Below, in pieces: positions 1 through 9,789 of a stretch of DNA of 64,000 nucleotides (position 1 is its first letter; each line of letters begins with the position of its first letter). Source of the stretch: Lolium rigidum. Its lineage: Eukaryota > Streptophyta > Magnoliopsida > Poales > Poaceae. The stretch spans positions 61,327,754-61,391,753 of the forward strand of contig NC_061508.1 in assembly GCF_022539505.1 (NCBI RefSeq), in the 5' to 3' direction. The translations under genes were made by a program, and so were the position numbers. The notes beneath the pieces were generated by a model. The model was given only the letters and a program-made list of their open reading frames with translations, was not told the DNA's origin and did not search any database.

Positions 1-427
1 ATGCCATTCCGCACCGATTGCCATGTGCTAAACTTCGTAAATATATGGAGACCAGTGATATGCCACCCACTTCTGATTTCTGTTTGCCAGTAAAGCTCAT
101 CCTTTACTGTTGGTAACATATCATCAAGAATAAGACAACTAGCTAGTACAGTGTAGAATCTTACCTACCATGTATTTTAATTCTTGTTGTATTTTTACCT
201 AGGATAGATGAATGATTCATACTATCCAATTTGCCTCGCCTACAACAGTCGAAAATGCTGTTGCAACAAGAACCATACAACCACACCTCTTGTTCATGAA
301 TTTAGTACTTCCTTTTCTGTTTTGCCTATTTTATTTTAGTCCTGCAATACTGGAATGCGCATTGGCATTGGATTCTTTTTTGGAGTCTTTTGTGTGTTGA
401 ATTTAAATTTGCACTAGAAAAACTAAA

Positions 428-474
428 ATGAACTACAAGTGGGATTTAGGTGGGATCCCCACTTGACACCCTAA
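428..474. mobile_element. MITE fragment, GGGTGTCAAGTGGG family
   Basis: The stretch ends CCCCACTTGACACCC followed by TAA and includes ACTACAAGTGGGAT. Both motifs recur in the fuller copy at 58451-58579, whose ends are GGGTGTCAAG and CTTGACACTC. Only one end is preserved here. A flanking TAA would fit a PIF/Harbinger-type insertion. Confidence 0.5.
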
Positions 475-497
475 TAATTGGTGATTTGACTTGCTTA

Positions 498-537
498 AGG
501 AACTAATTTTTTTTTTTTTCGAGAATGAGGAACTAAT
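498..537 (-). mobile_element. Minimal poly(A) retro-insertion with 10-bp TSD
   Basis: The 10-mer AGGAACTAAT occurs at 498-507 and again at 528-537. Between the copies lies only a T run plus CGAGAATG, which on the minus strand reads CATTCTCG followed by poly(A). This is the footprint expected of an extremely 5'-truncated poly(A) retroelement. Confidence 0.55.
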
Positions 538-573
538 ATTTCACTCCATGGTTTTATTAAGGGGAGGCTCATA

Positions 574-716
574 TATTACTCCAAAACAGTGTTTACAACA
601 TCCTTTTGTACTAGATCAACAATAGCAGCGGGGAAAGAGCCAACCCAACAATTACAGGTACCATTGCAGCTAGCTAAACGAGCAAGCTCATGTGCAACAA
701 AATTGAGCTTCTTGGT
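574..716 (-). pseudogene. LINE RNase H C-terminal remnant
   Basis: The minus strand encodes a peptide with the segment NFVAHELARLAS, then a tail containing DLVQKDVVNTVLE and a stop codon, followed by an AT-rich 3' region with ATAAAA. The (N)xxAHxLA motif and a short DLV-containing tail are typical of the C-terminus of the RNase H domain at the end of plant L1-type LINE ORF2. Nothing recognisable of the reverse transcriptase is present, so the copy is 5' truncated. It is not functional. Confidence 0.6.
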
Positions 717-1479
717 GTAAGACACAACACAACGACCACAGCCGGCCCACTCTTACAACGCTGATTCAAACCTCTACTTCTGGCACCTCCTTGAGCTTCC
801 CCTTCCCTGGTACAGCTGGACCCATCTTCATCGCCGTAGCTATGACGGTACCGCCTTCTCGAGTTGCAGCTTGTCCCCAAGCTGGAGCGGAAGGAAACTT
901 GGCCTGATCAGCGTCCTAAATCCTAATCCTCCCATGTTGCTGATGCAACTGGCAAACCTGTCCAATGAATCAAGAAGAATGAGAATAGGAAATTATTCCA
1001 CTTACAAAGTCTTTGACTCTTTGCAGGTACACAAGCTTTGTTATGATTGAGGATGAGAATAGGGAGTTATTCCATTTTGTAGTCCATGAAAAAAACATCT
1101 TGGTCACTGACTGATAATTTTAAAGCTGAAATAACATAGAGTTATTGAACCACTAGTGAAGCTGACCCCTGGAACTACTTTTTGATCATTGAATAAAACT
1201 CCCGTTTTATCCACACATTGTCATATCAAACTCCAGTAATGATCACCAACTGCTGCAATTCATCTTCACCTATTTCATCTTTTCACTGCTTCTTCTTCTT
1301 CATCAACTTCTTCTTTTCAGTGCTTCATTTTGTCCTATCACTTCTACATTTTCTGCAACTACCATTTCTTCATCGCCAGCATCCATGTACGACTTCTGCC
1401 AGTGCCCAAGATTGTAGCCTTTCAGACAAACCTAACAGCAAAGATTAGGACATCTTAAGAATAGACCAGATAACAAGGA

Positions 1480-1670
1480 GATGTATTTCATAAAATACCC
1501 TCTCACGTGCAACCTTAACACATTTCTAGGGATGTTAAAGGTTCATATATTTGTCATGGTCACAGCTATTCACATAACACTACTGTTGTTTTTCATCCTC
1601 TCTTGATTTTACCATTGTGTCATTCTGCCGCCCATTTCTTACACTTCTGTCGGTTGATATCTATGAAGCG
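1480..1670 (+). repeat. 3'-flank repeat of lost mTERF copy
   Basis: This stretch parallels 2215-2470. Both read a short ending of the type CAACCTT(A/G)ACA, then TTTCTA.GGAT.TT.AAGGTTCATAT, then TCATGTTCACA-like text, CTGTTGTTT, CCTCTCTTGATTT, and finally GATATCTATGAAGC. It is best read as the 3' flank of a deleted upstream mTERF copy placed directly ahead of the surviving fragment. Confidence 0.55.
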
Positions 1671-2234
1671 ACTGAATTAAGGTGTGATGTCGCCAAGACT
1701 GGAATCAGCGGGACGTGGGCGCTTGTCTGCAAACCAGACAAGCTCAAGGAGTTGATTGCACGTGCAGAGGAGCTCGGAGTGCAACGTGGCTCGGGCCAGT
1801 TCATGTATGCGCTCGCGACCGTCTCCTGCGTAAACCGATAGAAGATTGCTGCAAGAATGGAGTTACTGAAGAAGACACTTGGCTGCTCTGATGGAGTGCT
1901 GCAAATTGCGATCGTCGGGCACCCACGCATCTTAAGAGCATCTGAGGACAACCTGCGCAGCACCGTATAGTTCCTCGTCAGCAAGGTCGGTCTCGAGCCA
2001 GAGTACATCATGCGCAGGCCTGCACTCATCAGTTACAGCCTGAGAGCGAGGCTGGTGCCTCGGTATATTGTCATGAAGATACTGCAGGGCAAGGGGCTAA
2101 TTCTCAATTGTTGTTGCAAGGGATTATATTTCGTTTCAAGATTCATCGACCATTACAAGGAAAGTGTTCCTGAGATCGCAGATGTGTATGCTGCAGCTCG
2201 TGCAGGGAAAATATCCTCTCACCTCCAACCTTGA
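1671..2234 (+). pseudogene. mTERF family C-terminal fragment (pseudogene)
   Basis: One frame encodes an mTERF-type peptide of about 187 codons. It includes ARAEELGV, SGQFMYALATVSC, RMELLKKTLGCSDG, GLEPEYIMRRPALISYSL and RLVPRYIVMKILQGKG, then a C-terminal region with FIDHYKESVPEIADVYAAARAGK and a stop. mTERF proteins are organelle-targeted helical-repeat proteins that bind nucleic acid and affect plastid or mitochondrial gene expression. Two in-frame TAG codons (about 1839 and 1968) interrupt the frame, and the targeting peptide and N-terminal half are missing. The text resembles the C-terminal half of grass single-exon mTERFs, whose N-terminal half is seen separately at 6326. The two pieces are in the wrong order to be one gene, so this is a decayed tandem relative. 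Confidence 0.85.
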
Positions 2235-3074
2235 CAGGTTTCTACGGATATTGAAGGTTCATATAGTTTTCATGTTCACAATCATCTGCATAGCACTGCT
2301 GTTGTTTCTTGATCCTCTCTTGATTTAGTATTGTGACTGAAATAGGGCTGCTGCTGATTTTTTTTGGCCATACCATGACAAGTTACATTTGCTGCACTAT
2401 ATGGAACAGTGGAAATTCTGATTTTGTCGCCCATTTTTTACAGTTTTGTTGCCTGATATCTATGAAGCAATTAAATTGGGGAAAATAGTGGTAAAACACA
2501 ATGATATTAGGTCTTGTACTTGCTGTGAGACGCTGAGAAGGATAGCCCTGGCTAAATGCTGTGAATCTATATGTTGCTTGCTATATAGCAGTACATTGTT
2601 TAGTGGATTCTGTTGAGATACATACCTTTTCTCTGATTTGGCCACACCAAACTTAGCTGATCTGCTCAGGATTCATGTTGAATTACAGCTTTGAGAGAGG
2701 TATAGGGTTTCATAGGAGCTTCCAGTCTAGCCGCCTTTCCACACAGATGCAGTTCTGAGCCTCCTTCGCTAGATATTTCTTTTCTTGAACGCCAACGTAA
2801 GCCAATCCCCGGTGCCTTCAAAGCCTACACAACTCATTTACATATATAATGCGATCGTTACACTCCGAATATATGTGTGATCTCAGTTCATTGCCACTAT
2901 AGTAACTGAAGCTGAGAGACTTGGAATGGGCATATGTTTATATGTCGCGCATTGTTGCCATGAAGTGCTATTCGATTCTAGCATATGCAGGCTCTCTTCT
3001 TGTCGGTTATAATTTGCTACCTTGGCCTTTATTGTAGAACCTTTTTCTCATCCTATGTCATAGACTTGCATGCT
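2235..3074. other. Non-coding 3' flank of mTERF fragment
   Basis: This is AT-rich DNA holding the second copy of the mTERF 3'-flank repeat (2215-2470). Beyond that no gene, RNA or bounded transposon was recognised. Open frames on either strand are short and lack family motifs. Confidence 0.5.
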
Positions 3075-4110
3075 TTTCATACGATTGCTCACCGACTATC
3101 ATGTGCTCAACTTGGTAAATGTAAGGGATGTCACTCACTTCTGATTTCCTCTTGTCACAAAAGCTCATCTTAACTCTTGGTAGCACATAATCAAGCATAA
3201 TACAAGCTCGAAAGTGCGTACCTTAAGTTGCTAATATAATTTGCGGTGGATTTATTTATCATGTTCACGATGGAAGATGTTTTGAACCTAATTAAAAAAA
3301 ATAAACACTCCTGCATATCATACATGACATCAGAATTGCATCAACCAAACTCAACTGTGGATCATAACAAAGTAGTAGTTCGCTGTTGGCTAACAGGATT
3401 TGCTAAGGGTAAAGGAGAGTGATCCAAGCAGTAGTATATGCATAGGCATGTCCAAAAGACCAAGACCATGGTTGTCCGATAGAAATTGATAAACGCATTC
3501 AACATGGATGTTCTATGTATCTTTGTTTGTTTGTAAAATATTACTACATCCATCTAAAAATAGGTGTACCATTTTTATCTAGATATGGATGTATCTAGAT
3601 GCATTTTAGTTAGAGATGTATCTGTAACTAGATAAAATTAAGACACCTATTTTTAAACGGATGGAGTACATCTTATGTGTCATTTCCTGTCAATTTTGAG
3701 AGAAACGAGCTACTGTTCACTTGCCTCTTTGACAGAAGAGTAAATATTACTTCTCATTTTTTAAAGAAACAGTCAGATCACACTTGCTATCATTGCTCAT
3801 ACAAACAAGTTAGTACAAACAAGTTAGGGATTGCTCTCAATTTTCAGAGAAGCATGCATTCACTAACCAACACATCAACTCAGCACCCTTACTGCTAACA
3901 TGGGAAACCTCCAAAAGTATTGCGACCATTGCAAAGTCTTTCCCTAGTTCCTACAGTAACACCAACAAGCCAGTAATTATCACCAATTGGCGCAATTCAT
4001 CTTCACCTACTTCATCTTTTCACTGCTTCTTCATCGACTTCGTTTTGTCCTATCACTTCTTCATTCTCTGCACCTACCATTTCTTCATCACCATCATCCA
4101 CATATGACTG
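3075..4110. repeat. Flank repeat unit B of mTERF array
   Basis: This is the partner of unit A at 1-1480. 3075-3215 matches 1-150 and 3972-4110 matches 1230-1392. The spacing differs between the two units because each acquired its own insertions (a LINE remnant in A, a Stowaway MITE in B). No gene is seen in it. Confidence 0.6.
3544..3666. mobile_element. Stowaway-like MITE
   Basis: A 123-bp element lies between TA dinucleotides (3542-3543 and 3667-3668). The left end reads CTACATCCATCTAAAAATAG and the right end CACCTATTTTTAAACGGATG, which are inverted copies of the CTCCCTCCGT-type Stowaway (Tc1/mariner) terminus. It has no coding capacity. Confidence 0.85.
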
Positions 4111-4495
4111 TACGATCACGAGGGTTCAGGAATTCGGAATGAGACAGTCGTGGGCCGGCCGGATCGTATACTACACGTATCTGCGCGGAGACTGGAGTCT
4201 AAATACTTAAATAGCCACGCACATCCCACGTACGTGATCAGGCGTAGCCCAGAACAACACTGCGTATACCTTTCTTAGTACAAGAACACTTCATATAGTA
4301 CTTGTTCACAAGTTTAGATATGGCGGCTGCCAAACCATGCCATATAGCTGGCTCCACCACTGGTACAAACATTTTTTATATATTTGAATCAATATTTAGT
4401 CAAATAAGAAGCACGTTAAATGGATGCGTCTTATTCCTTGAATTCAGTTCTGAGTTCTGAGTTCTGACGAAGGGCCATAGTTGGCAAGAAAAAAA
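4111..4495. other. Non-coding, former mTERF upstream region
   Basis: No ORF of interest. The stretch holds GGCCGGCC, a TAAATACTTAAATAG AT patch near 4201 and CACGTACGTG near 4227. It may have been the promoter of the mTERF at 6326 before a retroelement inserted between them. That role is inferred from position only. Confidence 0.3.
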
Positions 4496-5556
4496 ACATG
4501 GAGTACTTTTTTTTTAACAGGAAAGGTCCCGAAGGACCGAGAGCTGCATTAACTCAACACGGTTACAGACCAATTTACAGAAAGGGCCTCAGGAAACAGA
4601 AAATAACAGACCAACCCTTTGATTTTGCATACAGGACCCTAAAGAAAAAGATTAAAAAGCGATCAGGTCCCTGGTCGTCGCCGGCGAACAGGCTTCGCCA
4701 TCGACTGCCTTCCACACCATTAGGGAACAAGCCACTTGGGGCGCAGACAGCCGGATTTGTCGATGACGAAGCCGAGTAAATCCTCACTGAGGAGGAAGAT
4801 CTCCTGGAGACGGGCCGCCCTTCGGCCATGTGCTGCATGGGCAGGGCGATGACGCCGGCATGAGTCCCCCGTTGATGAGCATCCCAGGAAGAGCACCACC
4901 TCGACGGCGGTGCAGATGAAGCAGGCGCAGCTCCCACGAACTGCCGCCAGCACAGATGAGCAGCAGAACCATCGCTGCCCTCGCCCTCGCCACCACGGCC
5001 GGCCGAGAGGTACAGCTTTGGCGCAGCATCTCCGCACCAGCAGCAGCAAGGATAAGGCCTCCAAGATGCAGAAGCGTTGGCGACGACGCGACTGAGCTCC
5101 TCCTCGCCTCCACGGCCGGCCAGGAACTCCTCGACGTCGTTGAACGGCGGCACGCACATGCTCCCCCCCTCGCCTCCAATACCGGCCAGGGGAAAACACC
5201 GCCCACCACCGCCGCGTTGCAGCAGAAGGAGCACCGCCACTCCTTTATTAAATGGAGCGTCGATCTTCTTCTCCGTTCTCCCCTCCGACCACCGGAGAAG
5301 AAGAGGAAGGAAGAGAGATCCTACATCGGTAGAGATCCATGCGGCCAGATCTCCTCCACCGCTCGCACTACTGAGCATCAAGCCCCCTATCGGCATAAAG
5401 CCACTAATCGTATCTACTCTATATACTCCAGCGCCTCCCCTCCACCCATCTCGACCGGCGGCGCCGACGAGATTGGCTTTGGTTCGGCCTGGCCCTTCGA
5501 GGAGACTCTCACCTACTAGGGGAGAGAGAACGGGGGTGGGGGGATGAGAGCCGTAA

Positions 5557-5932
5557 GAGCATCTCCACTCGTCTCCCCGAGAAGCCCCCCCACGAGCCAT
5601 TTTTTACAGCCGGACGGCGAAATCCGGCCCAGTCGCGTCCCCGGTTCCTCGATTTCGTCCGGATTTGGGCCTAAATTCATCCGGCGATCCCACGCCATCC
5701 CCGCCCCCCCGGGGAGCGCTCGGGGACTCCGGATGGAGCAAAACCAACCGCCCACGCCCACGTGTCTCCTCTTTCGTCCGGACTCTCCGGGCCATCCTCT
5801 TTTTCCCCGAGAAACGCCGCTTGGGGAGCACACGACTGGAAATATACTGCCCCTCATGCCAAAAATTGATCCAATCCGGACGAAAATTTCGCCGGATTTG
5901 GGCGTGGGGAGCGCCAACGAGTGGGGATGCTC
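5557..5932. mobile_element. PIF/Harbinger MITE, 376 bp
   Basis: The ends GAGCATCTCCACTCGT and ACGAGTGGGGATGCTC are inverted repeats flanked by TAA (5554-5556 and 5933-5935). The interior is GC-rich with long fortuitous open frames that are not genes. The TAA at 5933-5935 is shared with the next element. Confidence 0.85.
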
Positions 5933-5935
5933 TAA

Positions 5936-6219
5936 GAGCAATTCCAATAGTATAGCCAACTGTTGGCTATAACAAGATGTCATATCATTTGTAGTCATCA
6001 TATAGCTAACATGTACAATAGTTGGCTATAAAAATGTAGTACTTTACTAATATATGGCCCACCTTTCACTCTCACAAGGTGCCTAGGAGCACGTGCAAGA
6101 GCTGGCTATTGCATAGTAGCCCACCTCCCTTCTCTCTCCTCTTCTCTCTCCTCCAACTCATCTAAAATATATTATTTAATGTCTTATAGTCAGCTGACTG
6201 GACTCTATTGTACTTGCTC
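5936..6219. mobile_element. PIF/Harbinger MITE, 284 bp
   Basis: The left end GAGCAATTCCAATAGTATA and the right end TATTGTACTTGCTC form terminal inverted repeats, with TAA at 5933-5935 and 6220-6222. The interior repeats the motif GCCAACTGTTGGCTAT. No coding capacity. It lies immediately beside the 376-bp MITE, with a common TAA between them. Confidence 0.85.
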
Positions 6220-6325
6220 TAACACGGAGTACTTGGTGGTGTCGTCCTAGCTACCAATCTTTTTTCATCAGAAAAAGAAAAATATTATTCTTCGAGTCGT
6301 CGCCGCCGCCGCCACCGCCGCCGCA

Positions 6326-6911
6326 ATGCTCCGCCGCCAAAACCGGCTGCTCTCACTCCTACGCAACGGCAGCGCTCTCCCTCTCCTCACCTGCACCAAC
6401 ACCTCCCTCCGCCGCCACTTCTCCGCTACCGCATCCACCTCACCTTTCGCCGCCGAGGACTACCTCGTCGCCGCCTGCGGTCTCACCCGAGCGCAGGCAC
6501 TCAAGGCATCCAAGGAACTCTCGCACCTCAGGTCCCCCTCCAACAGCGACGCGGTGCTCTCCTTCCTCTCGGGCCTCGGCCTCTCCAGCTCCGACGTCGC
6601 CGCCATCGTCTCCGCCGACCCCAAGTTCCTCTGCTCCAATGTGGACAAGATCCTTGCCCCCCGCGTCGCCAAGCTCCGCGACCTCGGCCTCTCGCGCCCA
6701 CAGATCGCGCGCTTCGTTTCCATCGGCGCCCCCGTGCTCCGCTCCTGCGACGTCGCCAGCAGGCTCCGGTTCTGGATCCCGTTGTTCGGCTCCTTCGACA
6801 AGTTCATCCAGTCTGCCTCGAGGGGGGCTCTAGGAGGTGCTGCCATCCTAAGGCGTGACATTGACAAAGTAGTCAAGCCCAACATTGCCCTGCTTCTGCG
6901 GTGCGGGCTAA
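6326..6911 (+). pseudogene. mTERF family gene, N-terminal part, transposon-disrupted
   Basis: The ATG at 6326 follows a CCGCCGCC-rich leader and opens about 195 codons. The first ~40 residues (MLRRQNRLLSLL..., Arg/Ser/Leu rich, few acids) look like a mitochondrial or plastid targeting peptide. They are followed by mTERF text: YLVAACGLTRAQALKAS, NSDAVLSFLSGLGLS, ADPKFLCSNVDKILAPRVAK, LRDLGLSRPQIARFVSI and a stretch ending RRDIDKVVKPNIALLLRCGL. The frame is then cut at 6909-6911 (TAA) by a PIF/Harbinger transposon, and the C-terminal half is not found elsewhere in the window. Before the insertion the N-terminal half is intact, with no stop or frameshift, so the loss is probably recent. No function is expected from the truncated product. 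Confidence 0.9.
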
Positions 6912-8000
6912 GGGCATCTCCAACCGAGCGACCCAAACGGACGCGCTGGGCCGTCCGTTTTGGGCCGTTTGCGTGCCCGAGCGGACGCGTGGACGGAGCC
7001 CCGTGTCCGCGCGTCCGTTTGGGTCGCGCGCTGCACCCAACGCGGCAGATTTGGGTCGCGGCGCCCTATGGTATGTTTTTCTTGTAAAATTCACTAGAAC
7101 AACGCAAAAAAAATATTATATAAAATATATAAAATAGTACAAATGCTCAAAATGTATTACACATTACATACATAGTCCATGTAATCAAGGATAAAGTATT
7201 ATTGAAATAAAATGAAAAAACGATACAAATGCTCTAGGCTTCAGGATTTCCTTCATCATTGTTGTTTGCAGCATTGTTGCATACGTGCTGCCACATGTGC
7301 TCGACCAAATCAGCCAGAAGCTGGTTGTGTACAGCTAGATCTCGAATTTCATGGTGCGCATGAAGAATGTCCTGGAATGATGCCGGAGCACCTTGATGAG
7401 GAGTAACCAACTCTCCTTGGCCTTCCCGAGTCATTATCAAAGAGTGAATCATCCCGCTCTACCTCAACAATCATGTTATGCATGATTACACAAGCGGTCA
7501 TCACCTCCCACAGAGTTTGCACATCCCGGGCTCGCGGCAGGGTGTCTGACGATAGCCCAACGAGCTTGGAGGATACCAAACGCCCGCTCGACATCTTTCC
7601 GGGCTGCATCCTGCTCTTTGGCAAACCTTGCCTCCTGCTCTGAGTTGGGGTTTCGAATTGTCTTCACGAGTGTAGCCCAAGGTGGATAGATACCATCAGC
7701 AAGGTAGTACCCCTTGGTGTAGTGGTGGCCATTGATCTCAAAATCCACATCAGGGGACTGACCGTACGCTAGCCTATCAAACACCGGAGAGCGCTGCAAG
7801 ACATTGATGTCATTGTGCGAGCCAGCCATTCCGAAGAATGAGTGCCAAATCCATGTGTCATGGGAAGCAACAGCTTCAAGAATGACCGTGCACCCCTCGG
7901 AATGGCCGTCGTATGCCCCCGCCAACCAAAGGGGCAGTTCTTCCACTCCCGGTGCATGCAGTCTATGCTGCCAAGCATCCCGAGTGACAAGGTATTAACT
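6912..8000 (-). mobile_element. PIF/Harbinger element, left part, inserted in mTERF
   Basis: The element starts GGGCATCTCCAACCGAGCGA directly after the TAA target site at 6909-6911. This is the usual terminus of grass Harbinger elements. A transposase relic on the minus strand occupies 7349-7995. The element is cut at 8001 by the LTR of a Gypsy element, and its other terminus and DNA-binding ORF are not in this window. Confidence 0.85.
7349..7995 (-). pseudogene. Harbinger (Plant_tran type) transposase relic
   Basis: Minus-strand frames together give a typical PIF/Harbinger nuclease: [92 protein letters not shown], then [18 protein letters not shown]. The acidic catalytic triad is expected at the D of GSID, the D of LADGIYP and the E of VERAFG, and all three are visible. 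The text moves between frames at least twice (near 7935 and near 7530), so the gene is broken. Its 5' end is lost at the Gypsy insertion. It no longer supplies transposase by itself. Confidence 0.9.
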
Positions 8001-8370
8001 TGTCAATGCCTATGGATTGTAGGCTAGGGTTTAGTTGGAAGTAGAGGGCAAGTAGATCTCGAAGGTTTCAGCCGAAAAGTAACTCGACGATTATGAAAAC
8101 TAGGGTTTGTGAACAATGATTCGATGATCTCTTCGTCCCTCGACTCCCCCTTTATATAGGAGGTGGAGCCGAGGGTTTCGTTTCGTACAAGTTACACAGT
8201 CCGGGACGGTTTCTAACTCATCCCGCCAGATTACAAATAGCACTTCTTATTACAACTCTAACTTTCCTTAATATATCTTGGGCTCCCGAATCTTCTTATT
8301 CTTCGGATAATGGGCCTTCAATAAACCCCGGGTACTATCTTCGGCAGGCCCATTTGGGATGCCTATGTCA
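8001..8370 (-). repeat. 3' LTR of Tat-lineage element
   Basis: The ends are TGTCAATGCC (left, plus strand) and GCCTATGTCA (right), i.e. TG...CA on either strand. On the minus strand CCTATATAAAGG (near 8150-8160) is a credible TATA box for LTR transcription. Pentamer TAACT precedes it on the left; the partner copy is outside the window. Confidence 0.8.
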
Positions 8371-8382
8371 GTAGCCCCCGAG
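8371..8382 (-). promoter_or_regulatory. Polypurine tract of Tat-lineage element
   Basis: On the minus strand CTCGGGGGCTAC abuts the LTR start TGACATAGGC. This purine-rich tract would prime plus-strand DNA synthesis and fixes the orientation of the element. Confidence 0.7.
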
Positions 8383-8997
8383 ATTTTGCTTGAATCGTAG
8401 AGTCAGGGAAAATCTCCACTGTTTATTTTTATTCGACAACTTAGACTTCTCTATATTTCTTCATATAAATTTCTATATTGTACAGGGATAATGGTAGTTG
8501 GGGCTAGTTCATCCGACGGATCGGGTACTAGTTAACCGCTCTAGTGGCAATCCGCAAAAACCTACTTCAAGATCACGTCCCCGGACATGATCTCGGGATA
8601 CTGGTGCAAACTTCGACAGGTGCCGCTTAAGGTCTTACCATTCCGTCGAGTCCCGGTCAAATTTATCGAGTACCTAACGCGTCCGTTAGGATTTTTCTTC
8701 GTATCCGTTGATACGGATAAAAGTAGCGAGCGCAGTCTTCGGCGATGCCACGCCCAGCAGAACGGATCCGGGGTCTTACCTTCGCAAATTTGCGGCATTA
8801 GAAATTGATCGCAACTTTGGCGTTCTGAGAATATATTGTCGAGTGCTTTTCCGGCTGTTGGAATGGCACATTTTATCGAGTCAAATATGACTTACATTGT
8901 TCTCCCGATGGGAGTATATGTAGAGTTAATTATAACTCGAAATATACTCTCTTGCTTTTCCCTTCTTTTTTTTTTCTTTTTTAATTTCATTGGGCAC

Positions 8998-9300
8998 GCG
9001 AACAGCGTTCCCGATGGGAGTAGCTCCCGAGGCTACAGCCAAGAACTTGTGCTTGGTTGTAGGCTCAACATTTTAGTCCACCTTGTCACTATATTGTCAT
9101 TATTTCCCGATATGATCTTCTTTTCATCTCTCGGGTGCGCGAACAGCGCTCCCGATGGGAGTAGCCCCCGAGGCTACAGCCAAGAACTTGTGCTTGGTTG
9201 TAGGCTCTCACAATTTCTATATTGCCATACTCGAAATTTTACTTTTATCGAAGTAGCCCCCGAGCATTTGGGCAAAAACTTGTATTTGACCAAAGGCTCC
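8998..9300. repeat. ~141-bp tandem repeats carrying PPT-like motif
   Basis: A unit beginning GCGAACAGCG.TCCCGATGGG recurs at 8998 and 9139 (about 141 bp apart), with a partial third from about 9250. Each holds GTAGC(C/T)CCCGAG, the complement of the polypurine tract, and a self-complementary GTAGCC/GGCTAC stem, followed in the two full units by AGAACTTGTGCTTGG. Confidence 0.7.
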
Positions 9301-9789
9301 CGAAGTATTCAAATAACTTCTTCTGTCGCCAATCTTCTTTTATTTTTCTTGTCGGCACGCCTCCCTTAGTCAAATTCACTTCATCTCTATTAATAGTCGG
9401 GATTTTTCTGCCTTGTGGGTCCATTGTTTCCACCACGTTGACACGTCGTGCAAGTGGGGGACACACGTCCTCCGCTTTTCCCGGCGCACGTACGGTAACG
9501 CCTGTTCTATTCCATCTCAGTAAAAATACCTTTTTACCCTTTTATCTACAAGATCTTTTTTCACCACACGATTTCTTCATCCAACGGTGCATTGCTTCTC
9601 CCGATTCCTATATAAACCTTTCTTCAACCTCGGTCCACTCCTTCGCTTGCGCCGCACATCTGTTCCCCTTTGCAAAAACTTCCCCTGCGCCCAACTCTCT
9701 TTGATCTTCCGCACGCACGAGCATTGCTTTTCCAGTGCCGTTGATGCCACCGCGCACGCGACTCACTCGCCACAGTACTCAGAATCCAA

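Larger units (their letters stand above)
1..1480. repeat. Flank repeat unit A of decayed mTERF array
   Basis: Two stretches here recur downstream in the same order. Positions 1-150 resemble 3075-3215 (both contain CACTTCTGATTTC, then AAGCTCATC and a TTGGTA.CA stretch), and 1230-1392 resembles 3972-4110 (both contain CAATTCATCTTCACCTA). This looks like an old segmental tandem duplication around mTERF 3' ends. No credible protein gene is seen; the open frames are short and low in complexity. A LINE remnant and a MITE fragment interrupt the unit. Confidence 0.6.
4496..6234 (-). mobile_element. Poly(A)-type retroelement with 13-bp TSD
   Basis: ACATGGAGTACTT at 4496-4508 and ACACGGAGTACTT at 6222-6234 match at 12 of 13 positions and bracket the block. 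The left edge is a T run, meaning a poly(A) tail on the minus strand, so this is a minus-oriented retroposed element of about 1.05 kb (4509 to about 5555). Its 5' boundary later received two Harbinger MITEs. The minus strand is open for 341 codons across this block (4575-5600), but the composition is GC-rich and low in complexity, overlapping frames are open too, and no domain is recognised. The element type (LINE-derived, SINE-like or retrogene) is not determined. Confidence 0.6.

Noticed and set aside
4575..5600. A 341-codon open frame on the minus strand with several overlapping long frames
   Set aside because: High GC and low complexity open all frames at once, no domain text is visible, and the block is bounded as a retroelement and overlaps a MITE.
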